In this document: positions 26,005 through 35,540 of the stretch, piece by piece
Position numbering within the stretch: position 1 is the stretch's first letter
Layout of the letters: the number at the start of each line of letters is the position of its first letter
Assembly (NCBI RefSeq): GCF_001423485.1
Contig: NZ_LMOD01000002.1
Span: 581,890-645,889 of the forward strand
Source of the DNA: Microbacterium sp. Leaf320
GTDB taxonomy: Bacteria > Actinomycetota > Actinomycetes > Actinomycetales > Microbacteriaceae
Length of the DNA: 64,000 nucleotides
Reading direction: 5' to 3'
Program-made: the position numbers and the translations under genes
Notes under the pieces: model-generated
What the model saw: only the letters and a program-made list of their open reading frames with translations
Told to the model about the DNA's origin: nothing
Database searches by the model: none

Positions 26005-26354
26005 CGGTTCTCTCCGATCGTGGGTGTGTCGGTGGTTGTGATTGTGAGCAGCGTGGACATCGCCCCCGCGAAGTCCAGCCAGGTGACGGTCTGCGAGTCG
26101 AGAGCCGCACGACCCTGCGGGTTGATCGCGTAGTACTTGCGGTGCGGGCCGCCGTCGGAGGGGACGACGTAGCTCGAGAGGCTGCCTGCCGCGTAGAGCC
26201 GGCGCAACGTGCCGTAGACCGACGCGTCGCCCACGTCGCCGAGACCTGCATCCCTGAGTCTGCGGACGATGTCGTAGCCGTATCCGTCTTCTGTGCGGAG
26301 CACCGCGAGAACCGCGACGTCGAGCACTCCCTTGAGCAACTGCGTGGTGTCCAT
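26001..26354 (-). CDS. PadR family transcriptional regulator
   Basis: 117 residues. Winged-helix features of PadR: LLKGVLDVAVLAVLRTEDGYGYDIVRRL at the N-terminus and VYGTLRRLYAAGSLSSY, then the wing PHRKYYAINPQGR. It probably represses its own operon. AAGGAGG lies before the ATG. The stop overlaps the HAAS gene start. Confidence 0.92.
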   Translation of the reverse strand: MDTTQLLKGVLDVAVLAVLRTEDGYGYDIVRRLRDAGLGDVGDASVYGTLRRLYAAGSLSSYVVPSDGGPHRKYYAINPQGRAALDSQTVTWLDFAGAMSTLLTITTTDTPTIGENR

Positions 26355-26386
26355 TCGACCTCCTTCGATGCACTGGACACTACCAC

Positions 26387-26403
26387 GCACTGCACAGTAG
26401 TGC
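26387..26403. promoter_or_regulatory. Candidate PadR operator
   Basis: GCACTGCACAGTAGTGC is an imperfect palindrome (arms GCACT/AGTGC), 33 bp upstream of the padR start, in the promoter region. Assignment to PadR rests on position only. Confidence 0.4.
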
Positions 26404-26514
26404 GCGAGGCGCGTGTCTGCCGCCGTGTCGGAGCACCGGAATATCGCGGGTTCCGTCTGCGGCATCCGGCTCCTACACTGAGGTAACGCTCCACCATCGA
26501 CGATCGGAGACGCT

Positions 26515-27840
26515 GTGGTTGCGTCGTGGCAGGTGTCACGTGACGGCCCACCTGAGGCCTCTCGTCTGCTGATCGAGCGTGCGCACGAGGAACTCATCGC
26601 CGGCAACCTCGACGATCATCGCCTCCAGCAGGTGCGCCCCCTTGTCCGCGAATCCTGGGTCCGTTCCTGGCGGGGTCGGGTGGGACCCGAGGCCGCACCG
26701 TCGATCGAACTCGTCACAGACGAGCTCGAGGCCTACCGGCTCGCCCACCCGCTCGCATCCGCGATGGACATGATCCGAGCGCTGCTGCTTCCCGGCACCC
26801 CGGAGGAATCAGGCGTGGTCATCGCCGTCGGCGATCAGGCCGGACGCCTGCTCTGGATCGAAGGCGACCGCCAGCTGCAGTCGCTCACCGAGGGCATGGG
26901 ATTCGTCGCGGGGGCGAACTGGGCGGAGGATGCCGTCGGCACCACCGCCCCCGGAACCGCCCTGACGCTCGGACAATCCGTGCAGATCCGTGGTGCGGAG
27001 CACTACAACCGACTCGTGCACCCGTGGTCGTGCACTGCGGCGCCCGTGCGCGACCCCGAGACGCAGCGTGTGCTCGGGGTGATCGACATCACCGGTGGCG
27101 ACGAGGTCGTCTCGACCCAGGCTCGACTTCTGGTCGACGCCACGGCGCGCGCGGTCGAATCCGAGTTGTTGGTCGCCCGACTTCGAGCACGGAGCGAAGC
27201 GCCCCGACCGACCACGATCTCATCTCGCGCCAAGCCGACCACCCGCGCGACACTGCATGTGCTCGGCAGAGACAGGGCGCGGCTCGAGAGCGAGACCGAG
27301 CTCGAAGAGTCGGTGATCGAGCTCAGCGCGCGTCATGCCGCGATCCTGCTCATGCTCGCGGTCAACCGCCAGGGGCTGTCCGCCGAGCGGTTGAGCGAGC
27401 TCGTCTACGGACCGGAGGCATCCGCCGATACGCTGCGACCCGAGATGGTGCGCCTGCGCAAAGTCCTCGAGAAGCACGCCCCCAGTCTCGTGCCCGAGTC
27501 CCGGCCGTACCGACTGGCCGTTCCCCTCGAGACCGATGCGCACGACGTACTCTCGCTGCTCGACCGAGGAGCCCATCGCGTCGCGCTCACCGCCTACCGG
27601 GGTCCGGTTCTGCCCGAGTCGACCTCGCCGGGGGTCGAGGAGTTCCGCGAGTCCGTCAGAGCGGCGCTGCGCGAGGCGATGCTGTCGGAGGCGAGCCTCG
27701 ACGTGCTGCTCGCCTACGCCGAGATCCCCGAGGGGCAGAGGGATGCCGCAGCTCTCCGTCTCGCGCTCGAGATGCTCCCCGCGCGGTCGCCGAAGCGCGC
27801 GGGACTGGTCGCGCGGATCGAGCGCCTCGAACAGGGCTGA
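26515..27840 (+). CDS. GAF-domain transcriptional regulator of aldehyde dehydrogenase
   Basis: 441 residues. The N-terminal helical segment [13 protein letters not shown] and a GAF domain (about 80-220, with [12 protein letters not shown] and [23 protein letters not shown]) resemble AcoR-like sensors, but the AAA+ sigma-54 domain is missing. The C-terminal part has a winged-helix-like region ([22 protein letters not shown]). Such regulators are commonly next to aldehyde dehydrogenase plus DUF779 genes, as here. GTG start with GGAG 6 nt upstream. Confidence 0.82.
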   Translation: MVASWQVSRDGPPEASRLLIERAHEELIAGNLDDHRLQQVRPLVRESWVRSWRGRVGPEAAPSIELVTDELEAYRLAHPLASAMDMIRALLLPGTPEESGVVIAVGDQAGRLLWIEGDRQLQSLTEGMGFVAGANWAEDAVGTTAPGTALTLGQSVQIRGAEHYNRLVHPWSCTAAPVRDPETQRVLGVIDITGGDEVVSTQARLLVDATARAVESELLVARLRARSEAPRPTTISSRAKPTTRATLHVLGRDRARLESETELEESVIELSARHAAILLMLAVNRQGLSAERLSELVYGPEASADTLRPEMVRLRKVLEKHAPSLVPESRPYRLAVPLETDAHDVLSLLDRGAHRVALTAYRGPVLPESTSPGVEEFRESVRAALREAMLSEASLDVLLAYAEIPEGQRDAAALRLALEMLPARSPKRAGLVARIERLEQG

Positions 27841-27855
27841 CCGGCTCGCAACCGG

Positions 27856-27884
27856 GCGCAACGTTGCGCATTCGGGCGCAACGT
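27856..27884. promoter_or_regulatory. Palindromic candidate operator upstream of aldehyde dehydrogenase
   Basis: Perfect 14-bp palindrome GCGCAACGTTGCGC followed by a half copy GCGCAACGT 20 bp on, lying 67-95 bp before the dehydrogenase ATG. Likely target of the GAF regulator encoded next to it; this is inferred from position. Confidence 0.5.
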
Positions 27885-27950
27885 CCGCAGACGTACCGTC
27901 GGAGGACAGCCGCGCAGCACCGACGCCCGCGGCCCGTCGAAGGAGTTCCG

Positions 27951-29516
<1,566 letters not shown>

Positions 29517-29532
29517 GTTCGGAGCCCGTCTT

Positions 29533-29691
29533 CCGGTCGTTGAGCGAGGAGCGAAGCCCCGAGACGAAACGCGCTGAGCCGCTTGCCGCGTTTCGTCTCG
29601 GTCGGCTCCGCCGTCCTCGCTCAACGACCGGGGATCGGTCTCGTTCGTTGAGCGAGCGGAGCGAGACGAAACGCGTCTCCCGATCGACGAC
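29533..29691. repeat. REP-like palindromic element
   Basis: CCGGTCGTTGAGCGAGGA (29533) is inverted at TCCTCGCTCAACGACCGG (ending 29631), with inner arms CGAGACGAAACGCG / CGCGTTTCGTCTCG. A further half copy follows at 29644-29691. Related elements lie at 41371-41413 and 41862-41940, so this is a dispersed repeat family. Confidence 0.85.
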
Positions 29692-29716
29692 CGGGGGCTA
29701 TCGAGAGGAGTGGACC

Positions 29717-30133
29717 ATGGTCAGCATCGGCACATACCAGCGGGTCGACGTGACGGATGCCGCGGCATCCCTCATCCGCGATCTCACCGTGCAGCACGGT
29801 CCCCTGATGTTCCATCAGTCGGGCGGATGCTGCGACGGCTCGTCGCCCATGTGCTATCCCGTCGGGATGTTCATCACGGGGCCCGGAGACGTGCTGCTCG
29901 GTGCGCTCGAGGTGGGACTCGACGCTCCGGTCGAGGTCTTCATGTCGGAGTCGCAGTTCGAGTACTGGAAGTACACGCACCTCACGATCGACGTCGTGCC
30001 GGGGCGCGGTGCCGGCTTCTCGGTCGAGGGTCCGACGGGGATGCGATTCCTGATCCGCTCCCGGATGCTGAACGACGCGGAGCTTTCGTACTTCGGGCTC
30101 GCGCCTTCGGCGGGCGGCCGATCGGCTGGCTGA
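29717..30133 (+). CDS. DUF779 domain-containing protein
   Basis: 138 residues. The conserved HGPLMFHQSGGCCDGSSPMC region at about 31-50, with clustered cysteines, defines DUF779. The family has no settled function but regularly accompanies acetaldehyde-type dehydrogenases, as here. GAGAGGAG lies 6 nt before the ATG. It is separated from the dehydrogenase by a REP-like element. Confidence 0.9.
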   Translation: MVSIGTYQRVDVTDAAASLIRDLTVQHGPLMFHQSGGCCDGSSPMCYPVGMFITGPGDVLLGALEVGLDAPVEVFMSESQFEYWKYTHLTIDVVPGRGAGFSVEGPTGMRFLIRSRMLNDAELSYFGLAPSAGGRSAG

Positions 30134-30152
30134 TGCCCGACTGGCTGGCGAT

Positions 30153-30198
30153 TCGCCGTCGATCGGTCAGCCATCCGTGAAACGGACAGTCATCCGGG
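30153..30198. repeat. 46-bp direct repeat, copy A
   Basis: Identical over 46 bp to 32012-32057. Contains TCCGTGAAACGGA, a small palindrome. The two copies flank trpS and the HIT gene. Confidence 0.9.
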
Positions 30199-30258
30199 AT
30201 GGATGCAGGAGACGATGAAGCGATGCGGAGTTCAGCCGAACTGACCTCTTGACGGCCG

Positions 30259-31293
30259 TCAGTACGTCATGCCCATCGCCGTTCTCACCTCGTCGAGCGT
30301 GTCGTTCGCGATCGACTGCGCGCGCGCATTGCCCTCGCGGAGCACGGCGGCGGCGTCGGCCACGGTGAGCGCGGCACGACGAGCACGGTGGTCTGCGAGA
30401 AACTCGTTCACTGCCTCTGTGGTGAGGCGCTTGAGTGCCCCGGCTCCCGCACCACCGACCTCATTCGCGATCTCCTCCGGAGTGCGGTCGAGGACGACGG
30501 CGGCGGTCGCGAGCAGACCCGATACGCCCGGCCGGTTCGTGGGGTCGTAGGTGATGACGCGCTCCGAATCGGTGGGAGCCCGCCTGATGGCTTCGGCGGT
30601 CTCGTCTGCGGACATCCCCAGTGCGATGGCGTTCCCGTAGCTCTTCGACATCTTGCGCCCGTCGAGGCCCGGAAGCTCAGGGGTCTCGGTGACGAGCGCG
30701 GCAGGCTCGGGGAACACGAGGCCGTATCGCTCGTTGAAGCGACGCGCGATGGTGCGCGTCATCTCGACGTGCGGGAGGTTGTCTTTGCCCACGGGAACGA
30801 GGTTGCCTTTGCAGAACAGGATGTCGGCCGCTTGGTGCGCGGGATAGGTGAGCAGCAGGCCGCTCAAGGTTCGACCGGACGCGGCGAGCTCGCTCTTGAC
30901 CGTCGGGTTGCGATGCAGCTCCGCCTCGCTGACCAGGCTCAGGAAGGGAACGAGCAGCTGGTTGAGTGCAGGAACAGCCGAGTGGGTGAAGATCGTCGTC
31001 GACGTCGGGTCGAGACCGGCGGCGAGGTAGTCGAGGATGGCGCCGTATACCGCGCTGCGCACGTCGCCGGCCGAGTCGCGGTCGGTGATCACCTGGTAGT
31101 CGGCCAGGATGACGAACGTCTCGACACCGACATCCTGCAACCGGACGCGCTCGCGGATGGTGCCGAAGTAGTGGCCGAGGTGCAGTCGTCCTGTGGGGCG
31201 CTCCCCGGTGAGAACGCGGTATCTCTCGGGATGCTGCTCGATCGCCTCCCGGAGGTCGGGCATGCGAGCGAGGGTTGCGGCGTACGAGTCCAT
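30259..31293 (-). CDS. trpS: Tryptophan--tRNA ligase
   Basis: 344 residues. Class I signature HLGH at 38-41 and KMSKS at 214-218, with GRLHLGHYFGTI and ILADYQVITD typical of TrpRS. Charges tRNA-Trp with tryptophan. Start chosen at 31293 with AGGAG 8 nt upstream; a second ATG at 31329 has no ribosome binding site. Preceded by a Trp-Trp leader peptide and attenuator-like hairpins, so expression probably responds to tryptophan supply. Confidence 0.96.
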   Translation of the reverse strand: MDSYAATLARMPDLREAIEQHPERYRVLTGERPTGRLHLGHYFGTIRERVRLQDVGVETFVILADYQVITDRDSAGDVRSAVYGAILDYLAAGLDPTSTTIFTHSAVPALNQLLVPFLSLVSEAELHRNPTVKSELAASGRTLSGLLLTYPAHQAADILFCKGNLVPVGKDNLPHVEMTRTIARRFNERYGLVFPEPAALVTETPELPGLDGRKMSKSYGNAIALGMSADETAEAIRRAPTDSERVITYDPTNRPGVSGLLATAAVVLDRTPEEIANEVGGAGAGALKRLTTEAVNEFLADHRARRAALTVADAAAVLREGNARAQSIANDTLDEVRTAMGMTY

Positions 31294-31345
31294 GATCTGC
31301 TCCTGATTCGAGAGGAGCTGCACGGACATGGATCCGCGAAGGGGT

Positions 31346-31398
31346 CGCGGGCTGCCGTGCAGCCCGCGCGTCAATGCGTTACGGCTGCTCGTGCAGCC
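31346..31398 (-). promoter_or_regulatory. Attenuator hairpins of the trpS leader
   Basis: On the minus strand four segments lie in order: GGCTGC (31398-31393, over the Trp-Trp-Leu codons), GCAGCC (31388-31383), GCAGCCCGCG complement arm CGCGGGCTGC (31368-31359) and GCAGCCCGCG (31355-31346). Segments 1:2 and 3:4 pair (the latter a 10-bp stem), and 2:3 can pair instead. This is the architecture of ribosome-mediated attenuation. No U-tract follows 3:4, so its effect could be on transcription by another route or on translation. Confidence 0.7.
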
Positions 31399-31423
31399 AC
31401 CACGACGAAACGGTGAAACGCAT
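31379..31423 (-). CDS. trp leader peptide (14 aa, tandem Trp codons)
   Basis: Reads MRFTVSSWWLHEQP then TAA. Two adjacent TGG codons precede competing hairpins upstream of trpS. TATCCT (31430-31435) ends 6 nt before the ATG, so it appears to be a leaderless leader peptide. Stalling at the Trp codons when charged tRNA-Trp is scarce would free the alternative pairing. The fit is structural; no homologue comparison was possible. Confidence 0.75.
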   Translation of the reverse strand: MRFTVSSWWLHEQP

Positions 31424-31429
31424 AGGTCG

Positions 31430-31435
31430 AGGATA
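31430..31435 (-). promoter_or_regulatory. -10 hexamer of the trpS leader transcript
   Basis: TATCCT on the minus strand, 6 nt from the leader peptide ATG, implies transcription starts at or next to that codon. Confidence 0.5.
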
Positions 31436-31491
31436 GTGACCCGCGGCGCTCGAGGCGACCGGCAGCGGCATTCCCCTGGTTACATGGTCCG

Positions 31492-31956
31492 ATGTGGTGG
31501 ACGGATGAGGAGTGGGCCGAACTCGTGGACCCGGAGCTCTGCGGGATGTGCGCCGACGCACATCTGCCCGAGAACGAGCACAGCATTCTCGTGGCCTCGA
31601 CCGAGATGACTCACGTCCGACTGGTGCGCAACCAGGCGCATCCCGGCTACACCGTGGTCATCCTCCGCGAGCATCTCACTGACCTCGCTGAGCTGGACGC
31701 CGATCAGCTCAGCGCGTTCTGGCGCGACGTCCAACGCGCGGGTCGGGCCGTCGACAAGGCATTCGACCCGCGGAAGATCAACTACCTGGTGATGGGGCAT
31801 CGGGCACCGCATCTTCACTGCCATGTGTTCCCGCAGCACCTGGGGGACGACCCACTGCAGAATGTGGACATCTCCGACGGCCCTGCGTATCTCCCGGACG
31901 CGGAGTTGACCCATACGTTGGTCGTACTACGAGAGTCCTGGCACGCGTTGGGCTGA
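31492..31956 (+). CDS. HIT family hydrolase
   Basis: 154 residues with the histidine triad HLHCHVF at 107-113, preceded by NYLVMGHRAPHLH. A CGMC pair near the N-terminus (17-20) could bind zinc. HIT proteins hydrolyse or transfer nucleotide phosphoanhydride or phosphoramide groups; substrate unknown. Divergent from trpS. Confidence 0.92.
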   Translation: MWWTDEEWAELVDPELCGMCADAHLPENEHSILVASTEMTHVRLVRNQAHPGYTVVILREHLTDLAELDADQLSAFWRDVQRAGRAVDKAFDPRKINYLVMGHRAPHLHCHVFPQHLGDDPLQNVDISDGPAYLPDAELTHTLVVLRESWHALG

Positions 31957-32011
31957 CACCACGGAGTCGTCTACGGCCACTCGGCTGGACGACGTCCGAC
32001 TGTCTGAAGAC

Positions 32012-32057
32012 TCGCCGTCGATCGGTCAGCCATCCGTGAAACGGACAGTCATCCGGG
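32012..32057. repeat. 46-bp direct repeat, copy B
   Basis: Identical to 30153-30198. Ends at the edge of the 9-bp tandem repeat. Confidence 0.9.
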
Positions 32058-32117
32058 GATGGCGGGGATGGCGGGGATGGCGGGGATGGCGGGGATGGCC
32101 GGGATGGCGGGGACGGT
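32055..32117. repeat. Seven tandem copies of a 9-bp unit
   Basis: GGGGATGGC repeated five times exactly, then CGGGATGGC and GGGGACGGT. It begins 4 bp beyond the stop codon of the ABC ATPase gene. Nine-base length keeps a reading frame, but no gene includes it. Confidence 0.9.
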
Positions 32118-32121
32118 GCGA

Positions 32122-32877
32122 TCAGCGGGGCAGGCGCGGAACCGCATCGACCAGCGCCCGTGTGTAGGGATCCTGCGGGGCGTGCAGCACGGATCCCGTG
32201 GCGCCCTGCTCGACGATGCGACCGTTCTGCAGCACGACCGTTCGGTCGCAGGCAGAGGCGATCGCCGTGAGATCGTGCGACACCATGACCAGCGAGAGGC
32301 CGTTCTCGCGACGCAGCCGGTCGAGGAGGTCGAGCACCTGCACGCGGGTGGTGACGTCGAGAGCGCTGACCGGCTCGTCAGCGAGCAGAACCCGAGGACG
32401 CGAGACCACCGCGCGCGCGATCGCGATGCGCTGACGCTGCCCGCCCGAGAACTCATGGGGGTAGCGGCGGGCGGTGTCAGCGGGAAGGCCGACGGATTCG
32501 AGGGATTCGGCGATGCGGCGCTGTGCATCGCCTCCGGAGGCGAGGCCCAGCGAACGCAGCGGCTCGCCGATGATCCGGTCGATGCGCTGGCGGGGGTCGA
32601 GCGACGAGTACGGATCCTGGAACACCGGCTGCACGCTCGCCCGGAACCGCCGCATCTGCGCACGGTCCCGCAGGTTCAGCGGAGCTCCGTCGAACAGCAC
32701 CTGTCCCTCTCGGGGAGCTGCGAGCCCGAGCAGCAGACGGAGGATCGTCGACTTGCCCGCGCCCGACTCGCCGACGAGGCCGAGCGAGTCACCCTCGTCG
32801 AGGCTCAGCGAGACGTCGTCGAGCACCCGACGGGATCCATAGGAGAAACCGGCTTCACGCAGCTCGAGAAGACTCAC
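32122..32877 (-). CDS. Peptide-type ABC transporter ATP-binding protein (DppF-like)
   Basis: 251 residues. Walker A GESGAGKST at 36-44, Q-loop VQPVFQDPYSSLDP, signature FSGGQRQRIAI and Walker B LLADEP are present, followed by the oligopeptide-type tail DPYTRALVDAVPRLPR, rather short. GTG start overlaps the upstream ATPase stop (GTGA). One of two ATPases driving the importer encoded at 32122-37034. Confidence 0.92.
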   Translation of the reverse strand: MSLLELREAGFSYGSRRVLDDVSLSLDEGDSLGLVGESGAGKSTILRLLLGLAAPREGQVLFDGAPLNLRDRAQMRRFRASVQPVFQDPYSSLDPRQRIDRIIGEPLRSLGLASGGDAQRRIAESLESVGLPADTARRYPHEFSGGQRQRIAIARAVVSRPRVLLADEPVSALDVTTRVQVLDLLDRLRRENGLSLVMVSHDLTAIASACDRTVVLQNGRIVEQGATGSVLHAPQDPYTRALVDAVPRLPR

Positions 32878-33671
32878 GCGCCAGCCTCCTTCGCGTCGAG
32901 GAACGCGTCGAGTGCACGCGCGCTGTCGACCAGCATCCGCGTGTACGGTTCCGCCGGATCCTGCAGCACCTGCGCGACCGCGCCCTCTTCGACGACCAGA
33001 CCGTCACGCAGCACGACGATGCGATCGACCATGCGCGACACGACCGCGAGGTCGTGGCTGATGAAGAGCAGCGCCATGCCGCGTTCGGCGATGAGTCGCT
33101 CGAGCAGGGAGAGCACGGCATCCTGCACCGTGACATCGAGTGCGGTCGTCGGCTCGTCGGCGATGAGCAGCTGCGGACGCGCCGCGAGGGCGATCGCGAT
33201 CGCCACGCGCTGGCGCTGACCCCCCGAGAGTTCGTGCGGGTAGGCGCGTGCGAACCGTGGCTCTGACAGAGCCACTTCGTCGAGGGACGCGGCGACCGCC
33301 GACTTCAGCTCGGCACCGCGCAGGCCGAGGTGACGACGCAGCGGTTCGGCGATCTGGCGGCCGACCCTCATCAGAGGATCGAGCGCGGTGAGCGGCTCCT
33401 GGAACACGATCTGGGCGACGGGGCCTCGGAGTGGGCGCAGGTCGGCATCCCGAGCACCGACGACCTGATGCCCGTCGAGCAGCACTGACCCGGAGGCGAC
33501 GAGAGAATCAGGCAGCAGGCCGGTGACCGCGAGCGAGGTGAGCGACTTGCCCGAACCGGATTCGCCGATCAGCCCCAGGCGCTCGCCCGCCCCCAGCGAG
33601 AACGAGACATCGCGCACCAGGGTGCCGGATCCTGAGCGCACAGTGAGACCTGCGACATCGAGAATGCTCAT
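32874..33671 (-). CDS. Peptide-type ABC transporter ATP-binding protein (DppD-like)
   Basis: 265 residues. Walker A GESGSGKS at 36-43, Q-loop IVFQEPLTALDPLMRVGRQ, signature LSGGQRQRVAI and Walker B LLIADEPTTALD. GGAGGAG lies before the ATG, and the start overlaps the permease stop by ATGA. Partner of the ATPase encoded next downstream. Confidence 0.93.
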   Translation of the reverse strand: MSILDVAGLTVRSGSGTLVRDVSFSLGAGERLGLIGESGSGKSLTSLAVTGLLPDSLVASGSVLLDGHQVVGARDADLRPLRGPVAQIVFQEPLTALDPLMRVGRQIAEPLRRHLGLRGAELKSAVAASLDEVALSEPRFARAYPHELSGGQRQRVAIAIALAARPQLLIADEPTTALDVTVQDAVLSLLERLIAERGMALLFISHDLAVVSRMVDRIVVLRDGLVVEEGAVAQVLQDPAEPYTRMLVDSARALDAFLDAKEAGA

Positions 33672-34528
33672 CGGCTCCTCCTGCGGGTCGGGTCGGCGAG
33701 GTCGCGCAGGCCGTCGGCGAGGAAGTTCACTCCGAGCACGAGCGCGATGATCGCGATGCCGGGGGCGATCGCACCGACGGGGGCGGTCATCACGGTGCCC
33801 TGGGCCTCCTGCAGCATCCGGCCCCACGAGGCGTTGGGCGGCGGTGCACCGAGCCCGAGGTACGACAGGCTCGCCTCGGCGAGCACGGCGGCACCGAACT
33901 GCAGCGCGAGGCTGACGGCGAGAGTGGGCGCGATGTTGGGCAGCACGTGCTGGAAGACGATGCCGAGCACACTCGTGCCGCTCGTGCGCGCCGCGGTGAT
34001 GTACTGCTCCTGCAGCACGCGGCGGGCCAGGATGCGGGTGAGGCGCGCGACGACCGCCGACATCGCGAGACCGATCGCGAGCACCGCCGACCACAGCGAC
34101 GCTCCCTGAACGGCGACGACGAGCATGGCGAGCAGCAGCACGGGGAAGGCGATCACGACGTCGAGGCCCGCAGACAGCGTGTCGTCGACCCAGGGGCGCG
34201 AGAACGCGGCGATGAGACCGACGACCGTGCCGATGATCGCCGCGATCGCGACCGAGCAGGTGCCGACGATGAGGGCGATCCGGGCACCCCACATCAGTTG
34301 CGACAGCAGGTCGCGACCGAGTCGATCGGTGCCGAGCAGGTGCAGACCGCTCGGTCCCTCGAGACGGCTGCCGCTGGTGTCGGCGAGCGGATACGGAAGC
34401 CAGAACAACGAGACCAGCGCGATGAGCACGATGGCGCCGGTCAGGACGAGTCCGATGAGCAGGGTCGCCTTCGGACGCCTCCGCACGGAGACGGAGCCTG
34501 TGACCATCTGCTCGGCGACGCGGCTCAT
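33668..34528 (-). CDS. Peptide-type ABC transporter permease (DppC-like)
   Basis: 286 residues with an N-terminal helix (about 22-45), the LLGTDRLGRDLLSQLMWGARI motif and about five further helices; the EAA loop reads AARTSGTSVLGIVFQHVLPN. Overlaps both neighbours by 4 bp, so the operon is tightly coupled. Ends FLADGLRDLADPTRRRSR, the usual DppC tail. Confidence 0.93.
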   Translation of the reverse strand: MSRVAEQMVTGSVSVRRRPKATLLIGLVLTGAIVLIALVSLFWLPYPLADTSGSRLEGPSGLHLLGTDRLGRDLLSQLMWGARIALIVGTCSVAIAAIIGTVVGLIAAFSRPWVDDTLSAGLDVVIAFPVLLLAMLVVAVQGASLWSAVLAIGLAMSAVVARLTRILARRVLQEQYITAARTSGTSVLGIVFQHVLPNIAPTLAVSLALQFGAAVLAEASLSYLGLGAPPPNASWGRMLQEAQGTVMTAPVGAIAPGIAIIALVLGVNFLADGLRDLADPTRRRSR

Positions 34529-35487
34529 CGGTTGCCCGAGACGCTCGTGCGCAGACGCGGATCGATCAGGCGCTGCACGATGTCGGCGGCGAACCCGACG
34601 AGCAGCACGAAGAGCGTGCTGACGACGAGCACACCCTGGATCACCTGGAAGTCGTGCTGCTCGATGGCCGACAGCAGCAGGCTGCCGAGGCCGGGAAGAG
34701 TGAAGACGCTCTCGACCACGACCGCGCCGAGGAGCGTGGTGGACAGCTCGATGCCGAGGATCGCGACGACGGGCACCGAGCCGTTGCGCACGCCGTGACG
34801 CAGCAGCGCCTCGGACATGCCCGACCCGCCCGCTCGCGCGGTGCGCAGGTAGTCGCTCCCGATCACGTCGAGGGTGGCGGAGCGCACATAGCGGCTGAGC
34901 GAGGCGCTCATGACGATCACGATCGTGATCACCGGGAGTGTGAGCGAGCGCAGCGCATCCGCCGGATCGTCCCAGTCATCGCGGGGGAAACCGCCCGACG
35001 GCAGCAGGCCGAGCCCGAGTGCGAAGATCCAGACCAGCACGACGCCGACCCAGAACACGGGCACGGCGACCCCCAGCTGCGCGAAGCCGGAGAGGGCGAT
35101 GCCGTACCAGCGGTCGGACTTCACGGCAGCGGTGATGCCGATCACAAGCGAGACGAGCAGGGCTGCGGTGAAAGCGATGAGCGTGAGCGGCAGCGTCACG
35201 GCGAGGCGGTCGGCGATGTCGGGGCCCACCGGACGCGAGCTCAGGAACGACTCGCCGAGGTCGAAGCGCAGCAGCTGCCCGGCCCAGGTCGTGAACTGCT
35301 GCAGGAGGGGCTGATCGGACCCGACCTGTGCACGGGCGGCGGCGATCTGCTCGGGGGTGGCGTTCACCGAGAGCAGGGCGTTCGCCGGGTCACCGGGGAG
35401 CAGGCGCAGCAGCACGAAGATCGCGATCATCGCGACGACGAGCGACACCACGAGGAACGCGAGGCGGCGGATCAGGTAGGCGAGCAT
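34525..35487 (-). CDS. Peptide-type ABC transporter permease (DppB-like)
   Basis: 320 residues, six membrane helices. MLAYLIRRLAFLVVSLVVAMIAIFVLLRLLPGDPA at the N-terminus (quoted in part) and the EAA loop YLRTARAGGSGMSEALLRHGVRN are typical of DppB. It lies 53 bp downstream of the binding-protein gene, with a hairpin between. Confidence 0.93.
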   Translation of the reverse strand: MLAYLIRRLAFLVVSLVVAMIAIFVLLRLLPGDPANALLSVNATPEQIAAARAQVGSDQPLLQQFTTWAGQLLRFDLGESFLSSRPVGPDIADRLAVTLPLTLIAFTAALLVSLVIGITAAVKSDRWYGIALSGFAQLGVAVPVFWVGVVLVWIFALGLGLLPSGGFPRDDWDDPADALRSLTLPVITIVIVMSASLSRYVRSATLDVIGSDYLRTARAGGSGMSEALLRHGVRNGSVPVVAILGIELSTTLLGAVVVESVFTLPGLGSLLLSAIEQHDFQVIQGVLVVSTLFVLLVGFAADIVQRLIDPRLRTSVSGNR

Positions 35488-35505
35488 GGCTTCTCAGGAT
35501 GAAAG

Positions 35506-35534
35506 AGGGGGATGCCGACGCGCGGCATCCCCCT
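35506..35534 (-). terminator. Hairpin between binding-protein and permease genes
   Basis: Arms AGGGGGATGCCG and CGGCATCCCCCT form a perfect 12-bp stem with a 5-nt loop, 6 bp after the binding-protein stop. Such a hairpin can act as a partial terminator or 3' stabiliser and keep binding protein in excess over membrane parts. Confidence 0.7.
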
Positions 35535-35540
35535 CGCGCG

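Noticed and set aside
32049..32121. Ala-Ile-Pro tail of the ABC ATPase
   Set aside because: The gene has its own stop at 32122-32124 in the correct frame; the repeat frame is a different one.
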